A DNA stretch of 64,000 nucleotides. Origin: Siphlonurus alternatus (Eukaryota; Arthropoda; Insecta; Ephemeroptera; Siphlonuridae). Of the stretch, positions 14,882-33,385 are shown piece after piece. The number at the start of each line of letters is the position of its first letter. Positions within the stretch are counted from its first letter, which is position 1. The notes beneath the pieces were generated by a model. That model searched no databases. It was not told the DNA's origin and worked only from the letters and a program-made list of their open reading frames with translations. The DNA is taken from the NCBI GenBank assembly GCA_949825025.1, contig OX463778.1, positions 42,696,646-42,760,645 on the forward strand, written 5' to 3'. Both the position numbers and the translations under genes were made by a program.

Positions 14882-15029
14882 GTGTTTTCGGCGCGGCGTA
14901 TGTTCAGCATGATGCGGCTCGCGTGACTGCAGCGTGCTCCGTCCTCACCCCGCACCTCTCCCTCGCACCTTCTCCACCTCCTCGGCATCGTCGTCGCTCC
15001 TAAGATGCACCGCGCGCCGCACTGACCAG
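14882..15029 (+). other. ace1: Candidate non-coding 5' leader exon of ace-1 with two uORFs
   Basis: A GC-rich block of 148 bases in AT-rich surroundings is bounded by an acceptor (TTTGGTGTTGCAG, ending at 14881) and a donor (CCAG|GTGAGA, GT at 15030). It holds two short upstream ORFs that both stop inside the block: 14900-14926 (8 codons, with internal ATGs) and 15005-15025 (6 codons). The next acceptor-like site in the same direction ends at 18877, just upstream of the ace-1 start codon, so this block could be the preceding leader exon. Exon status rests on splice-site form and base composition only. Confidence 0.45.
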
Positions 15030-17662
15030 GTGAGAATCTTATGTTTTTTTTTTTTATAAACATCCCCAGGTAGTGCTCTATCAACAAGCAAGAAATCATA
15101 CTTGTATTACATTGCATATACCTTTACGGGATTACATAGTGGAAGGGAAAAATTTTACTCATTAACTTTTGTTTTTGGATGAACAAAGTTTAAATAGTAA
15201 AAATCCAGGAAGAGGAATTAAATCTCCGGAAAAAAATAAATAAATAAAAAAATTGCATGGTCATATACTGTGAATCTGAAGCTTTTCGCTAATTAAAATT
15301 GACGTTCCTCGGTACGAGTTTCTCCAACTCTTGGGGTCTACTGAATATTTTTATGTATTATGCACTTATAATACGTCTATGTTTTATGAATAAACTCAAT
15401 AAACATATTTAAAAAAAAAACAAAAAATAAGTGGTGGAGATGTTGATATTATTACATCATGTAGAAAATTAAATTAAAAAAAAGTTAAGTGCATGAATAG
15501 GATCTAAACGGTGGTCGGTCACGAAATTCTAAATTTTATAACATAACAAGAGATATGATATTATATGGATAGGAAAAGTTATAGAGCCGTAATAAATTAC
15601 CTAAAACTTAAATTTTATTAGCATGGAAATTTTGTAATAGCAGAATTTAATTGAAACATAAAATTTCCATATTTTTATCTTTTCTGAGTTCTGATAACGG
15701 TTATCAGACAATAGTGAATGTTACGTAATAGTGAAATAAACTATTTGGATTTATTGATTGGACTCTTTCAAGTTCATTGGGAGAGGGTAACTCTATATAT
15801 TAACAATAGAAACAGTTGAACTTATAAGATTACAATAGTACGATAAATAAACTATCTATCGAAGATAATATTTTTACAAGAGTAAGTTAACATGAGAAAT
15901 TGTATATTAAGTTATTAAGAAATAAAGTGCCTCTCTTATAAAACAATGCCCCTCCCCTCGTCCACTTCATTTAAAACAACATAATTATCATCATTAAAGA
16001 ATGGACCTCAATTGATTATGTTCTCGGAATTGGCCTACTTGCATGCTATGCACAAAAAGCTAATCGAATCGTATTAAGAACTTTTTTAAACGTATTATTA
16101 TGTAATAAATTGTTTAAAATATCTTAGATTTGAATTTTAAAAATATTTGAATAATATTTGAATACGTCACATTCGGGAAACAAACATCTGCATAAAAGAT
16201 GCAGAGGAATTAAAGTAAATTGGTGAAAATGAGAGGACGTACGCCCACACTTGGGGGGCTGACACCTCGCTAAATGACACGACATGGTGAAGTGATGCAT
16301 TAAAACAATATCTCCTCGGCCTCCTCCACACATCAGCAACTGCTTCTATTCTGCAACAGACTGACAGACAGCCGCCAACCGGGCTGTGGGGCAGGTGGCA
16401 CTCTCGCTTACACGACTCGGCACTCACTGGACCAAAATCTCTATCTAATTCATCAACTTCATCATCACATATCATACATTTGCTACACAAATATATATTT
16501 TTTGATAGATGACTTTATAAAATATACATGAATATTTAATGATTTATGTTACACATCGATTTTTCGTTAAATACTTCACTTGTTAATAAATAAATTTATA
16601 TTTATATACTATATATTTATACAAAAATAAAAATATTTTTCCAATTGTGACTTCTCAAAATATATACTACTATTAAGTTTATAGTTTGTTGTTAGGGGAG
16701 AAGATAACCGGGTATTTGCGTACATTTATTTTATTAATTAAGTGAAATAAAAACTCGTTTTGAAAAACAGTAATCAAATTTTACATTTACGTAACATACA
16801 TTATTTAGAATATTTACATTTACATGATTTCATGATTCTCTATTTTTTCTGGATATAAAAATTATAAGTGTGATATTTTATTGATATATTTTGAAAACTG
16901 GTTGACTTATGGTTTAACATGATTTAGTGTGTTTTGCTGCATGCAGTTAAACAATTGTTTTGGGTGGTGAGAATAACAATGAGAGAAAAGCTGCATGGCT
17001 ATCAAGATTTGGTGCAACGTTTAACTGCTACGTTGCCTTGGCTATTCCGTATAGTTGCTGAATATAACATTACAGTTGCATTGTACTTTTTCAAGTAAAC
17101 CAATTGATTAAAATAATTTAACTAGTGATAAAATTATCTCGATATTTTTAATATTATAATACATAATTATTCAGATATACACAGGATTTATACGGACTGA
17201 AATTCAAAGAGATAGTAATTATCTAATAAGATATTATATATTTTGTATATTATCATTCTTTTAGTATAACAATATTCTCCTTGTTCCGTATAAAATATAT
17301 ATAACACATTCCACGTACCCTTTCCCCACTACGCCACTGCATATTAATTGTTGTTTTTAAAATATGAAACGCAGGTATGCACTTATCTTCAAATATTTTA
17401 AAGTAAAATCTCCGCATAATCATGATTGTATACTGCACACATGACATGGCATATTATAATGATTTTAATTATTATCTTATCTCAAAATTAACTTAGGATC
17501 GTGACAGCAGAATAAAAATTAAGTATTATGTATACGTATTTTATCATTTTAAATTATCAATATTATTATTATTGTACAATTTATGTATAAAACTCACGAT
17601 TATTCGTAGATTATTTTCAGTATACCATAATCATGCGCATTTTTTTCTACTGTTCCACGTAA

Positions 17663-17678
17663 AAGAGAGAGAGAAGAA

Positions 17679-17752
<74 letters not shown>
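17663..17752. repeat. (GA)n microsatellite
   Basis: GA dinucleotide run with a few interruptions. Confidence 0.95.
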
Positions 17753-17985
17753 AATAAGCTTTTCCTTTTCTTCCTACTACACGATAATACACATGACAAA
17801 ATTATTTGATATACAAAATGTCATGGTGGTAAGCTTTCATTCGTCATGGCGCCACTCGCGTGTGTGATGACAATTGCGGCTATGCTAGAAAAGCGGGTTA
17901 CTGTGTGGTGCCACCCCTCTCCCTCCCCCGAGTCGGCGTGCCGCAGCGTTCCTCACCGGCTTAATATCTCGCGCAGTGGCGCCGC

Positions 17986-18041
<56 letters not shown>

Positions 18042-18241
18042 NNNNNNNNNNNNNNNNNNNNNNNNNNNNNNNNNNNNNNNNNNNNNNNNNNNNNNNNNNN
18101 NNNNNNNNNNNNNNNNNNNNNNNNNNNNNNNNNNNNNNNNNNNNNNNNNNNNNNNNNNNNNNNNNNNNNNNNNNNNNNNNNNNNNNNNNNNNNNNNNNNN
18201 NNNNNNNNNNNNNNNNNNNNNNNNNNNNNNNNNNNNNNNNN
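18042..18241. other. Assembly gap, 200 N, between TC runs
   Basis: Exactly 200 unknown bases separate two TC microsatellites. The 16-base unit GCAGTGGCGCCGCACC precedes the TC run on the left (17973-17988) and occurs again immediately right of the gap (18242-18257), followed by another TC run. The gap probably reflects a collapsed or duplicated contig end at a simple repeat; its true size is unknown. Confidence 0.95.
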
Positions 18242-18255
18242 GCAGTGGCGCCGCA

Positions 18256-18313
<58 letters not shown>

Positions 18314-18925
18314 GTGCAGCTTGGTTGTAGAACGTATATACGCTCGGAGGCCATCAGCTCCAGCGCTCACTGCTGCAGTAACACCCATTATCCCCCCCAC
18401 CTCACCCCACCCGAAACTATCATCCGCTCTCAAAATTACACTCCGTCGCGCGCGCTTAAAGCGTTTCTGTCTATTTCCTGTGCCGCATTGTGTATATGGG
18501 CCTTGTTATCATAGTTTTATAACTTTTATTTTGTTTTGTTTATTTAATGTTTTTAAAAAATAAAATATGATTTATTTCTGAACTATTTCAGGTTCAATTA
18601 TAAACATAGTGAATATATGTAGTAGACCGACTTAGATTACATTAATGCATGTATCTTGTTTTAAATTGAATTTGTCTCCAGGGGATTAAACAAAACAGGA
18701 AAAAAGCAATTTAGGATTTTTTTATTGTTTTTGAACGTATATAGAATAAATGAAGCTATTGATTTTTAAACTTCTGTCTTCTGTTATGTCGCAACAAAAT
18801 GAGCATACGTCACACACAAAAAAGAGAATATTACGTTTGATGCAAATTGAATGACACGAGGGTTCGTTTTGTTACAGTGACCTGCTCCCTGCTCCACCGC
18901 CGCCACCGCTCCTCTCCAGCACTAA

Positions 18926-23973
<5,048 letters not shown>

Positions 23974-24214
23974 TTTTATTTGGCCCTAGAAAAATGAATG
24001 TTCAATTAAATTTCCCAAATATAGGCTTGCTTTTTATCTATATAAATAACACAAATATATAGAAAGAAAGTTTAAAACATGTTATAAAAAAAAAAAAAAA
24101 TTAATGCCATGAAGATTTAAAAAAATATATATAATTATTATTATTGATAAAGACACAGTGAATCAAAGCAAATTATATTACAAAAGAAAAAAAAAATATT
24201 AGACATTTTATTTA

Positions 24215-24220
24215 AATAAA
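24215..24220 (+). terminator. Candidate polyadenylation signal of ace-1
   Basis: AATAAA lies about 240 bases after the ace-1 stop codon. In DNA this AT-rich chance copies are common, so the call is tentative. Confidence 0.35.
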
Positions 24221-24379
24221 TGGACACGCAGCATAAAAGTGTTAGATGTGCTTTGTGAAAGAAAATTATTGGAAGACTTGGTTGTTGTGAACGATGTTGT
24301 GAGAGTGACGAGTGAACCTTTTGTTGTGAAATCTTGTGCTATCATCGAGCCACCTGACGTCCTCTGGTGAGTAATAACA

Positions 24380-27300
24380 AAAATAAATTAAAACACAGGA
24401 TCATACAAAATAAAATTATTGTAAAAATATTAAATTTACTCTCTTAAATATATCTGTTAATCATGCAGAGAGTATCATTATATAGATGTCCGTGTCTTAT
24501 CGTCAGTTTGTAAATAAAAATATTTATAAGACAGCGGTTTCCCAGCATCGCTGAAGTGTATACGTGAGTTGACTAATATATTATAATACAGTATGCACGT
24601 CAGTGGCGCTAACCATCCCGAAACCTCGGTCCTCTGAAATTAATCATATCCAAACACAAGACATGGACATTTCTGATGGTCTCTGCAGTTAATATTAACA
24701 TTGAATTAATTCAGTAAAGTTTCTGTTGCACGTCTTGTAAAGCTCCAGGCCTTCTGGGTATAAAATACAAAAGTTTCACTGTTTCAAACTTTCCAAATAT
24801 CCGTAAGGAGTGCTTATTAATTTAATAACAACTGTAATGATTTACAATACATGCATGTTACACATAGAAATGGTTGCATAAGCACATGGTATGGAAAATA
24901 TAAAGCTGAAAATAAAAAATTAATAAATATTATTGAAGTGTACATAATATATAAAATATGTTAAAATAAATTTCTACGGTAAAAAAAAAAGCTACCAAGG
25001 AATAATAATGGGCAAAACATTCAATAAATGTAGCCCTTGCAAAATATGGGTGCATTAAATTAAGTCCAATAACTCTAATTGCTAATTAATGCATTTAACT
25101 AAAGTTTTTATAAAATTATCATGTTGCTGGATTGTGCATTACGTACAGTATATAATTTATTAATTATAAATATTTTCATATAATATAATATATATTTGAG
25201 AACCAGAAAATGTTATTGTGTTTAGACTATTATATTAAGGGTATGACACCGCTGTTTAGGTGGCAACATTAATGTATCTTCACAATGTTAATCTTTCTTA
25301 TTTTTTTGAGTAATTTTGTACCTATAATATATAGAGCTTTACTGATTGCACGAATTTAGAGATTGCTCTACAACAACGATTGAGTAATTGAAATTTTTGA
25401 ATAAGGTCTTATTAAAACAAGCGTTGCTCTGGTGGAGCAATCCATTCAATCTCGTCATTCGTGAAATCGACAATGCTCTAAGGCTCAAAATTACTCTTGA
25501 AAGAGGTTTAAAGATTAGCATTGTGATATCAGTAGCCAACGCCACACGCTATATTGCTCTAATTTTGTAAAACTAAGAGAAACACTTTTCTTTTATGAAT
25601 ATATCTTAATTTGTTATTCAAGCAAGCCAAGATTTGCTGATTTGTTTCGTAGAAAGAAAGAAAAAAATATTATCAGTGTTATCACTTATCACTTTACAAC
25701 ACAAACTTTATGCACTCACAGTTCATATAGCAGTAAATCATGTACTTTTCTTTGAACAGAAAATCAATATTAAAAATAAAATTCTTAATCTAATACCAAG
25801 TTTTTACTGCTGAAAACTGTTTTAATAACAGATATATTTGTAGAACATATTCTAAATTAAAATAAAATGAAAAAAGGGAGAAGATTTGATTTTGAAACCT
25901 AATAAATCGACGTTGTCGTTTTTATCTGATCTTCTATGTAAATTTAACATGCATATTTTTTTTTACAAAATAGCTTGTCATTGAATTAAACTGTAATTAG
26001 AGTATTCAAATTGTTATTTTTTATTTTTTTTTTTCTTCTGAGCAGGTGCTTATCTGGATCTTTTTATTTAAATTAGCACTCCATTTTAGAACGCCTTTGA
26101 AATCCACTTTAACAATATCTCTATAGAAGAGCCCTGATTTAAATATTCAATTGTTAACGAAAACTATGTCCAAATCTAAAAAGCTTTTTGTAGCTCTTAA
26201 TTACAACGTTGCAACTGTTTTTTTTTTCTTCTTTTTTTTATACACGGATAAAAAAAATAGTAAGAAAAAATTCTTCTCTCTTTCTATTTTTGAATATTAC
26301 TGTGTTGATATCGATTGAAACTACAAAATATTGTATTTTTAATCTGCTATCAAAATGAATTTCTCTCCTTTTTTTCTCCTTTTCTTTCATAGCAATTTAA
26401 TTACAGGAAAGACAAAATTATCACACTACAAGAATGCATTTTTAATTCCATCAAATATAAAATATGATAATTTTAACGTTGTTCTTGTGACAAGTGTTGA
26501 CGAATGTGTCCGCGTGCGGCGCCACGTGAGTCACATGACCAAGACGGTGTGTTACTTGTTGCAGCGGTGGCAGGGGCAGTTGAGAGCACCAGGCGAGTCC
26601 ACAACGAGCGGTGTTCGGTGGTGGCGACGCACGGTCAAACAACCGCGAGGATGAGAATATTACAAAATGTAGATAAATTTAATGGCGTGTTTAAACATGG
26701 CTATTATACGCTTTAGTAATGTTGCTAATCATAAAGAGTAAAATATAAAAAAAAAAACATAAAAAAATAAATAAGAAGAAATAATTAAGGTACCAGGCTT
26801 TAAAAAATTATTTTAATAAAATCTTCAAAGTAATATTTTAAACTTTTATCACATTCCATCTGAAATATTTAATAAGTTCATATTAAAGCTTTAAAGACAT
26901 TTTTTTAGGGAAGAAAATGACAGTATGAAATATAAATTATAATATTCATCATAAAATTACCGATATAAAATAATTTTTTGGTGTTCTTCATTCTCATTAA
27001 ATGTTCATCATACATTGAATTTTCTAAAAAAAAATAATAATAACAAGGAAAAAGAATATCTGTCAATTTATTTTAATTGACATGGCTTTGTACTTTAATT
27101 ATTTTGTTAATTATTAAAATATTAATAATCTTTGAGCCCTATAAAATAAGTAACAAATTTAGGGCTACGCTGGCCTTACATCTTTTGACAAGTGAGTGAG
27201 CAAATGCATGATAAAACTTTAAAAAAAAAAAGAAAGAAAAAAGAATTAAAATAACAATAGATCTAGCTATTAGAATAACAATTATTATATGAAAAAGTTA

Positions 27301-29956
27301 TGAGGCATTACAAATACAAAATTCATATCAATCTGCTGGGATTTCTTGTAGTTTATAAATTAGACATCTTTATCTAATTGTCTGACGTCACTATGCTGTG
27401 TTTAAAATTACAATTCAGCATCATATGTTTTAATGTGCAACATTATTTGTAATTTTAGTTAACATAACTTTTCATTTTTGAAAGCAACTAAATAAATTTT
27501 CGTTTCGTACTGTTGATTTGAAATTTTTAAATATTGCTGTTGAATTAAAAATGCCATCAATTGTCTTAAGAAAACCTATGGAAGCACATTATTATTATTA
27601 TTACTGTAATGTAAAAATTCTTATCATAATTATTGATAAGGGGAGAAAAAACTAATAATTTATGAAATTAAAAAATCTCGAAAATAAAATATAAAAATTA
27701 TTTGTAAAATGTTAATGATTGAGATTTATATTGCAAAGATTTTCTGAAGTTCGTTCTAAAGACAATTACTAATAAAAAAAAAATGTATTTTGTGACGTCA
27801 GAAGCGGAATGTAGTGAGAGTATGAGAATATTTCCTAGTTTAGAAGTACCTAAGTGACAAAGAGGACAAAGGTGTCGAAGGGAGAAATCTATAAACACAA
27901 AGTTAGCCGTGTAATTAATCAAGTACTTTAAAATTTAAACGAAATTAAAAATATATATTTTGAGTTTGTCATCATCAAATTTAAATAATAATAATAATGA
28001 GCAGTCAATCAATAAAAAAATTAAAGTTAAGACAAAATAATGGGTACTACGATGAATTACGCGGCTCAAAAGTGAAACATCATGCCTTGTATTATCTAAA
28101 TAACACCGCTGCATATCAGAAATAACACATATCCTATTAATTATATAAATATATTATATATTAAAAAAAAATGTTCTCTAGTCTATAATCCCTATCTTTC
28201 TCTCTTATAGCTTTTATAGTCTTTAGAGACCAAAATACTTTATTTCTAATTTTAAAATACACAAAAAGAGAAACAGTAACAACTTTTTTAATTAAATAAT
28301 TGAAAATGCTTTTACACAACGCTAATCTAATAAATTTTTTGTTCTGATTTTTTAAAATATTAATTTATTTAATAATAACAATTTAATTTTAATTGAATCC
28401 GATTCATGACATACATACACAAAGTTACGGACGCTACGGGTCGTAATCCAAGCAAACAAGCAAGTTATTATAATATGATGAAGTTGTTTTTTCATCTAGA
28501 TTAATAAATATTTGGGGATATTCACTCAAGCACAATAAATTTTATCTTTGCATGCAATTAAATAAGAAATAATCAATAAAAAACAACAACAAAAATGATA
28601 TTTTTTGTTATTAATTTTTATACAAAGCTTCTATGCACATGTTTAAAAAAACAGTAAAAAGGAGAGAGGAGTTAAAAATATTTTCGAACACTTTTGGTTT
28701 TTATACATTTTGTATAAATGTCAACTTTATTAACATTTTTACTGACACAAACAATTATTATGGCAGTTATTATTTTTTATTTGGCTCAAACAACATAATA
28801 TGTAATTACATAAAATCAAACAATTTTTTTTTTCACAATGCTATTAATCAGCTGCTGGAACTCCTTTCTCCTACTTTCTGTTGTTTCTAATTCTTCAATC
28901 TTTCTCTGCATTAATGCTTACGTGACCCACACTAATTCCCAGGAAAAAAAAGAAGAAAGAAGATGAAAATAACAAGAAAAATAAAAACATGGCTCTAGCA
29001 ATTTAGACTTTCTGTATAGGCCTATAACATAATATTGTACTAAATTAATATATTACTATTGATACATAACATTATGTACATCTGTGTTGTGTAAATAGCC
29101 TGTTTGTATGAAAAACTATAGTGCAATTGTTGATTACTCTTCATCGTTAATTGTTTTATTTTATTTATGTATTCAATTAATTTTATTGTAATATTTATTA
29201 AAAAAACTTTTTTGATGGCCTATAAATGAGGTGAAATATAAATAAATTAATTGTAAATATATTGAGCTTTTATTTGAAGAAAAAAATATATAATTGTATA
29301 AATTATATAATTATATAATACACAAGCATAATGATTTTGTTACTTTTTTTCTTCCTTTTTTTTTTAAAAAAAAAAGTTTGAAATAGTTAAATATGTTTGT
29401 TAGCAGTCACTTTATGAAAAATATATTTATAATGTAAGAAAAAGATAAGATTAGATAATGTTTTGTTGTGATTGTTGAATTGGACTTTGAAGAAGTTTTG
29501 GTTGTCACTCCGAACTACTGTTATCTAGATTTTGCACGGTATTTATTGATTATTCGCACCTCTCTGGCCTCAGCGTTTTATTATTTCATGTTCACCATCT
29601 TGAGGAGTTTGTCTTGAAAACAACATTTAGCGCACATTTGCCCTAGTAGCCAGTGCCAACCAGAGAGATTTGGTCTCATATATAGAGAGTCTTGCAAGAA
29701 ATGCGTCGTTCTGCAAACTAATTTAAAAATTATAATAAAAAACTCAATGGAAGTCACATAGTCTTTGGTTAACTGGCAACCTGGATTTATTATTAATTAT
29801 TATTATATATTCAAATTTTTATTTTATATTTTGCAAATTAAATTTAAAATGATAATTATGTTAAAGCTCAAACTATTTTTAAAAGAGTTATTAATTGTAA
29901 TAATTTTGTTGGTATGCTCATGTTTGTTTACAATAAATATTTCGCTACTAAAATTT

Positions 29957-30002
<46 letters not shown>

Positions 30003-32834
30003 TTATAAAAAGCTTTGTGTTCATTAAGCAAACTAAAATATTAGACATGTTTAAAGTTTTAATGAAATTAAATGATCTTCACTTGTAATATGAAACTCGC
30101 TTCATACTTCAGCTTTAAGTTGAGGGTTGGTTGGTGGTAGTCTAGCTAGTGCTTTTCCATAGGTACATATTTCATCTCTGTTTCCCCCTTTTCAATTTTT
30201 TTAATAAAAGTCAGTGGTTCTTTTGTGCAGTTTTTATGCTAGGTTGGTAATCTTATTTAATAAGATTTTTTTTTTTTAATATAACAAAAATATTTGCAAG
30301 GTTGTTGTTGAACGGGTGGTATATTGAGGTAGAGGAGATAGGGGGAGGGGATGTGGAGGTAAGGAGTTGTGACCCCCAAGTCGGCCTAGAGCATCAGTGG
30401 GGCGGGCAGCAAGCACTCCGCCGCCGCCTTGGTTGCCACCACCGTTGCCTGCCTCGCGCCCCCGACCGAGTTAGATCAATATTTCACACTCCCTCTCGCT
30501 CCCACCCCTGCCCTCCTGCCCGCCCGCCGCCGCTCTCCTTGTTTCTTTTCATCCGCAGTACAGCGGCAGTGGCAGGCAGCTCCGAGCCACGGCGGGCTGC
30601 TGTGACGGTGGGCATCAGGCGACCCACGGTGCGCTGGTTTGGTTCTGCGGGAACACGCCCGGCGGATCACTTTCACACACGTCTCCCTCTCTGTCTGTCT
30701 TTCCCTGCTTCTCATCCCCCTGCTGCTGCGTTCAACCCCTTCCCCACATTCTCTCTTTTCTCCCACTCTCCATGACTGGACGTCACGTCATCCACCTATT
30801 TATTTCATATCTCCCTTGTATGAATAGTTAGCATGTTTTACGTAACCATACATTTATAGTAACAATAAAAAATGTTGGATTAACATAATAGCTACAATAG
30901 CTACAATAGTATGAGTTTAAGTTTCGAAATTTTAAAATTTATATAATGAAACTGAAGCTATACCGATGAAATTAATATATCATCATGGTTATATACTGGC
31001 GTCTATCAACATGCTCATACAGTAAGGTGCGCGCCTCCCTTCTACCACCTAAGAGGTTGGTGTGTGGCGCCCTCACAGCGCGCAGCCGGGCTCGGTTGGT
31101 GGCGACGAGAGGAGGTTTGAGTGGCGGGTGCCGGTCTCGCTAATGAGGCAAAGGTGTGGGCCCACCCACCCCACTCGCATTGCAGAGCAAGAGGCGCTAA
31201 CAGCCTAACAGCCGCGCCCTCACTCACCCCATCCGCTACCTAACATCATTTGCTTAATAGGACTCTTTTAATAACCTCCTCCGTAAGCAAATCTCTTTTT
31301 TTTTTTCCCCAACCCAGACATCACTTAGGGTCAGTGCGTTTCAAACTTTATATGAAAGCGTTCGTCATGTTGTAATCGTGAGATTTTTTAATATGAAAGA
31401 TGAGATAAAAATGTTCATATTTTCATCAATTTTTTTAACAACCAGCAGTTATAACTTTATGCAGTATTTAAGCAAACTAACATACAACAATTAATTAAAC
31501 TGACACATTCTGCTTCATGTTCTTTATATAAAAAAAGTATATTCTACGTATAGCTAGTTTTAATTTTTAACTTTTTTTTTTGTAATTTTTGATACTTTGA
31601 AAAATATAATTTTTTATTTCCCCTTTATTTTTAATTATTTATTCCGTGTTTATAAATTGTTTGCAACTTTGTCAAATTAAATATCACATTTAAAAAACTT
31701 GGCAAAGGATTCACTTAGTTTAATTGTAAGATTCACGGTGTGAGATGGAATCCCCTCCCCCCCTCTTCTCTCCCACTCTACTTTGCAATTACTGCAAAGC
31801 AATGGTGGTTCTATATCCTTTGGAATTCTTTTGAAAGAACGCCAGACAGACTTTTTAAAGGAGCGATTATGCAACACTTATCGTTTGCTTTTACTCCTCT
31901 CTCAAAGGATTTTGCGTTTCCATCACACGATTAAAATTTTACATTTCACTGCCTTGTTTTTAGTTCCATGTTTTGTATTTTATTATAGAATATAATTATA
32001 CATGTATATTTATAATCCTTATATAATATAACATGTTATGTGATATAGTTGTGAATATTACATTTATATTTAAAATGTAATCAATGTCAAAGTTTGAACT
32101 AAAAAAAAAATACATATACGAAAATATATTAATTGCATGAGTATAATTCAATTCTTTAAATTTTTATTTTATTAAAAAGTTTACATATCAATTTTGTTCA
32201 ACACATTTGCTATATTTATTATGAACTACAGTGAATTACATATATTTCTTTAAATGAACGCATTCCCTTCCTCCTTTCCATTTACACTATTAAAGCACTG
32301 TAAAATTTTCACCATTAACGTTATCGACATTCAATAAGTATTTTTAATTCTAATTTTGAAGTTTTATACACCTAATCTTATAAGAAGTATTGACCTATCG
32401 AGGTTATTGCGGACCATCCCTCTTCACGCAGATCTGATTAGCGACTTTGGTTCGTCCTCTCCGGTGCTGCATGCAAGGTCATGACAGCTGTCAGGTGGCC
32501 GCACGGACTCTCATCTGAAGAGCCTTGATAACGACAATAACATTGAACTCAATAGTACCACGCCATACTCGTTTATCTGATGTTATTATGTTTACTTCTA
32601 CTTGTGAAGAAATACTTCTGTAAATAATACATTCAAATCTGTAAATAAAATATTTCTACCGTTCGGAGTCTACCCTTCAGAGTAAATTTTATAATATTAT
32701 CATAGCAACCCAACCATTAAGTCAGTATTATAATGCACTTAAAGGTGTATGCAATGCCTTATAATAAGTTATAATACCTAATAACTATAATATAATTTAC
32801 TAAATAATATAAGAATTATATATAAGGAAATATT
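24380..32834. other. AT-rich region without recognised gene
   Basis: Mostly AT-rich sequence. A GC-rich patch near 26500-26650 has an acceptor-like TTACTTGTTGCAG at 26564. A 41-T run lies at 29960-30000. GC-rich islands at 30330-30780 and 31030-31240 have open frames without recognisable protein content; they could be a promoter or leader of a gene not seen here. Confidence 0.5.
29960..30000. repeat. Poly(T) run
   Basis: Uninterrupted run of 41 T. Confidence 0.95.
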
Positions 32835-32957
32835 AGGTCTGTTCGTAAATACACAATCAGAAAGAATTGATTATTTGTGATGAACCTTCTGTACATGAAA
32901 CATAAGGTTCATCACAAATAATCGATTCTTTCTGATTGTGTATTTACGAACAGACCT
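32835..32957. mobile_element. Young hairpin MITE, 54-bp arms
   Basis: The arms 32835-32888 and 32904-32957 are inverted copies 54 bases long that differ at one position, around a 15-base loop. Both ends begin AGGTCTGTTCG. The element has no coding capacity. Near-identity of the arms suggests recent insertion or arm homogenisation. Confidence 0.85.
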
Positions 32958-33036
32958 CTTATATATGTGGCAGGGCAGTCTGGAGACTTTAACTGCCCTG
33001 TATGTGGAAATAATATTGTGTGGCACTTAAGAATTG

Positions 33037-33358
33037 AATGGAGTATTGTCCTCAATTTTTTTTATTGCAGAAATGGATAGAGCGTGCAAAGTTATGCTAC
33101 CCTGATTTTTTTCAGATTTTTTTGAGACCTCGAACTATTTTTAAAAAATTATTGAAAGTCCTTTTTGTGACGTCACGCGGCGGCAAGTACTATCTTTTTC
33201 TTAAGGAGCGGCGTCTCGTGACGTCACGAAAAGGACTTTCAATAATTTTTTTAAAAATAGTTCCCGGGCTCTAAAAAATCTGAAAAAAATCAGGGTAGCA
33301 TAGCTTTGCACCCTCTATCCATTTCTGCAATAAAAAAAATTGAGGACAATACTCTATT
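33037..33358. mobile_element. Foldback element family A, CRE subtype, copy 1
   Basis: A near-complete inverted repeat of about 320 bases. Its ends share GAGTATTGTCCTCAA, then TTGCAGAAATGGATAGAG, then GACTTTCAATAATTTTT-type blocks in inverted order. The arms close on a centre with two TGACGTCA palindromes near 33169 and 33219. A second copy of this subtype lies at 46430-46751. The longest frame inside is not protein-like. Confidence 0.85.
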
Positions 33359-33385
33359 CAAGCTTCTGTCTTATTAAATCCAGCG

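Larger units (their letters stand above)
15030..18877 (+). other. Putative 5' UTR intron or intergenic region upstream of ace-1
   Basis: AT-rich sequence with a GC-rich patch at 16190-16490, a GA microsatellite (17663-17752), TC runs flanking a 200-N gap (18042-18241) and a GC-rich patch at 17840-18480. No coding exon was recognised. It ends in GTTCGTTTTGTTACAG, a plausible splice acceptor (AG at 18876-18877). Confidence 0.45.

Noticed and set aside
17846..18563. Long frames across the N gap
   Set aside because: They exist only because N codons are not stops, and the remainder is a TC run.
25330..25575. Possible inverted-repeat element with AGAGC ends
   Set aside because: The matches between the ends are short and out of register, so I could not support an element.
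30302..30775. 157-residue frame in a GC-rich island
   Set aside because: It needs a TTG start, shows no domain, and GC-rich sequence is poor in stops by chance.
33038..33274. 78-residue frame inside a foldback element
   Set aside because: The frame lies in a palindromic MITE and is unlike any transposase.
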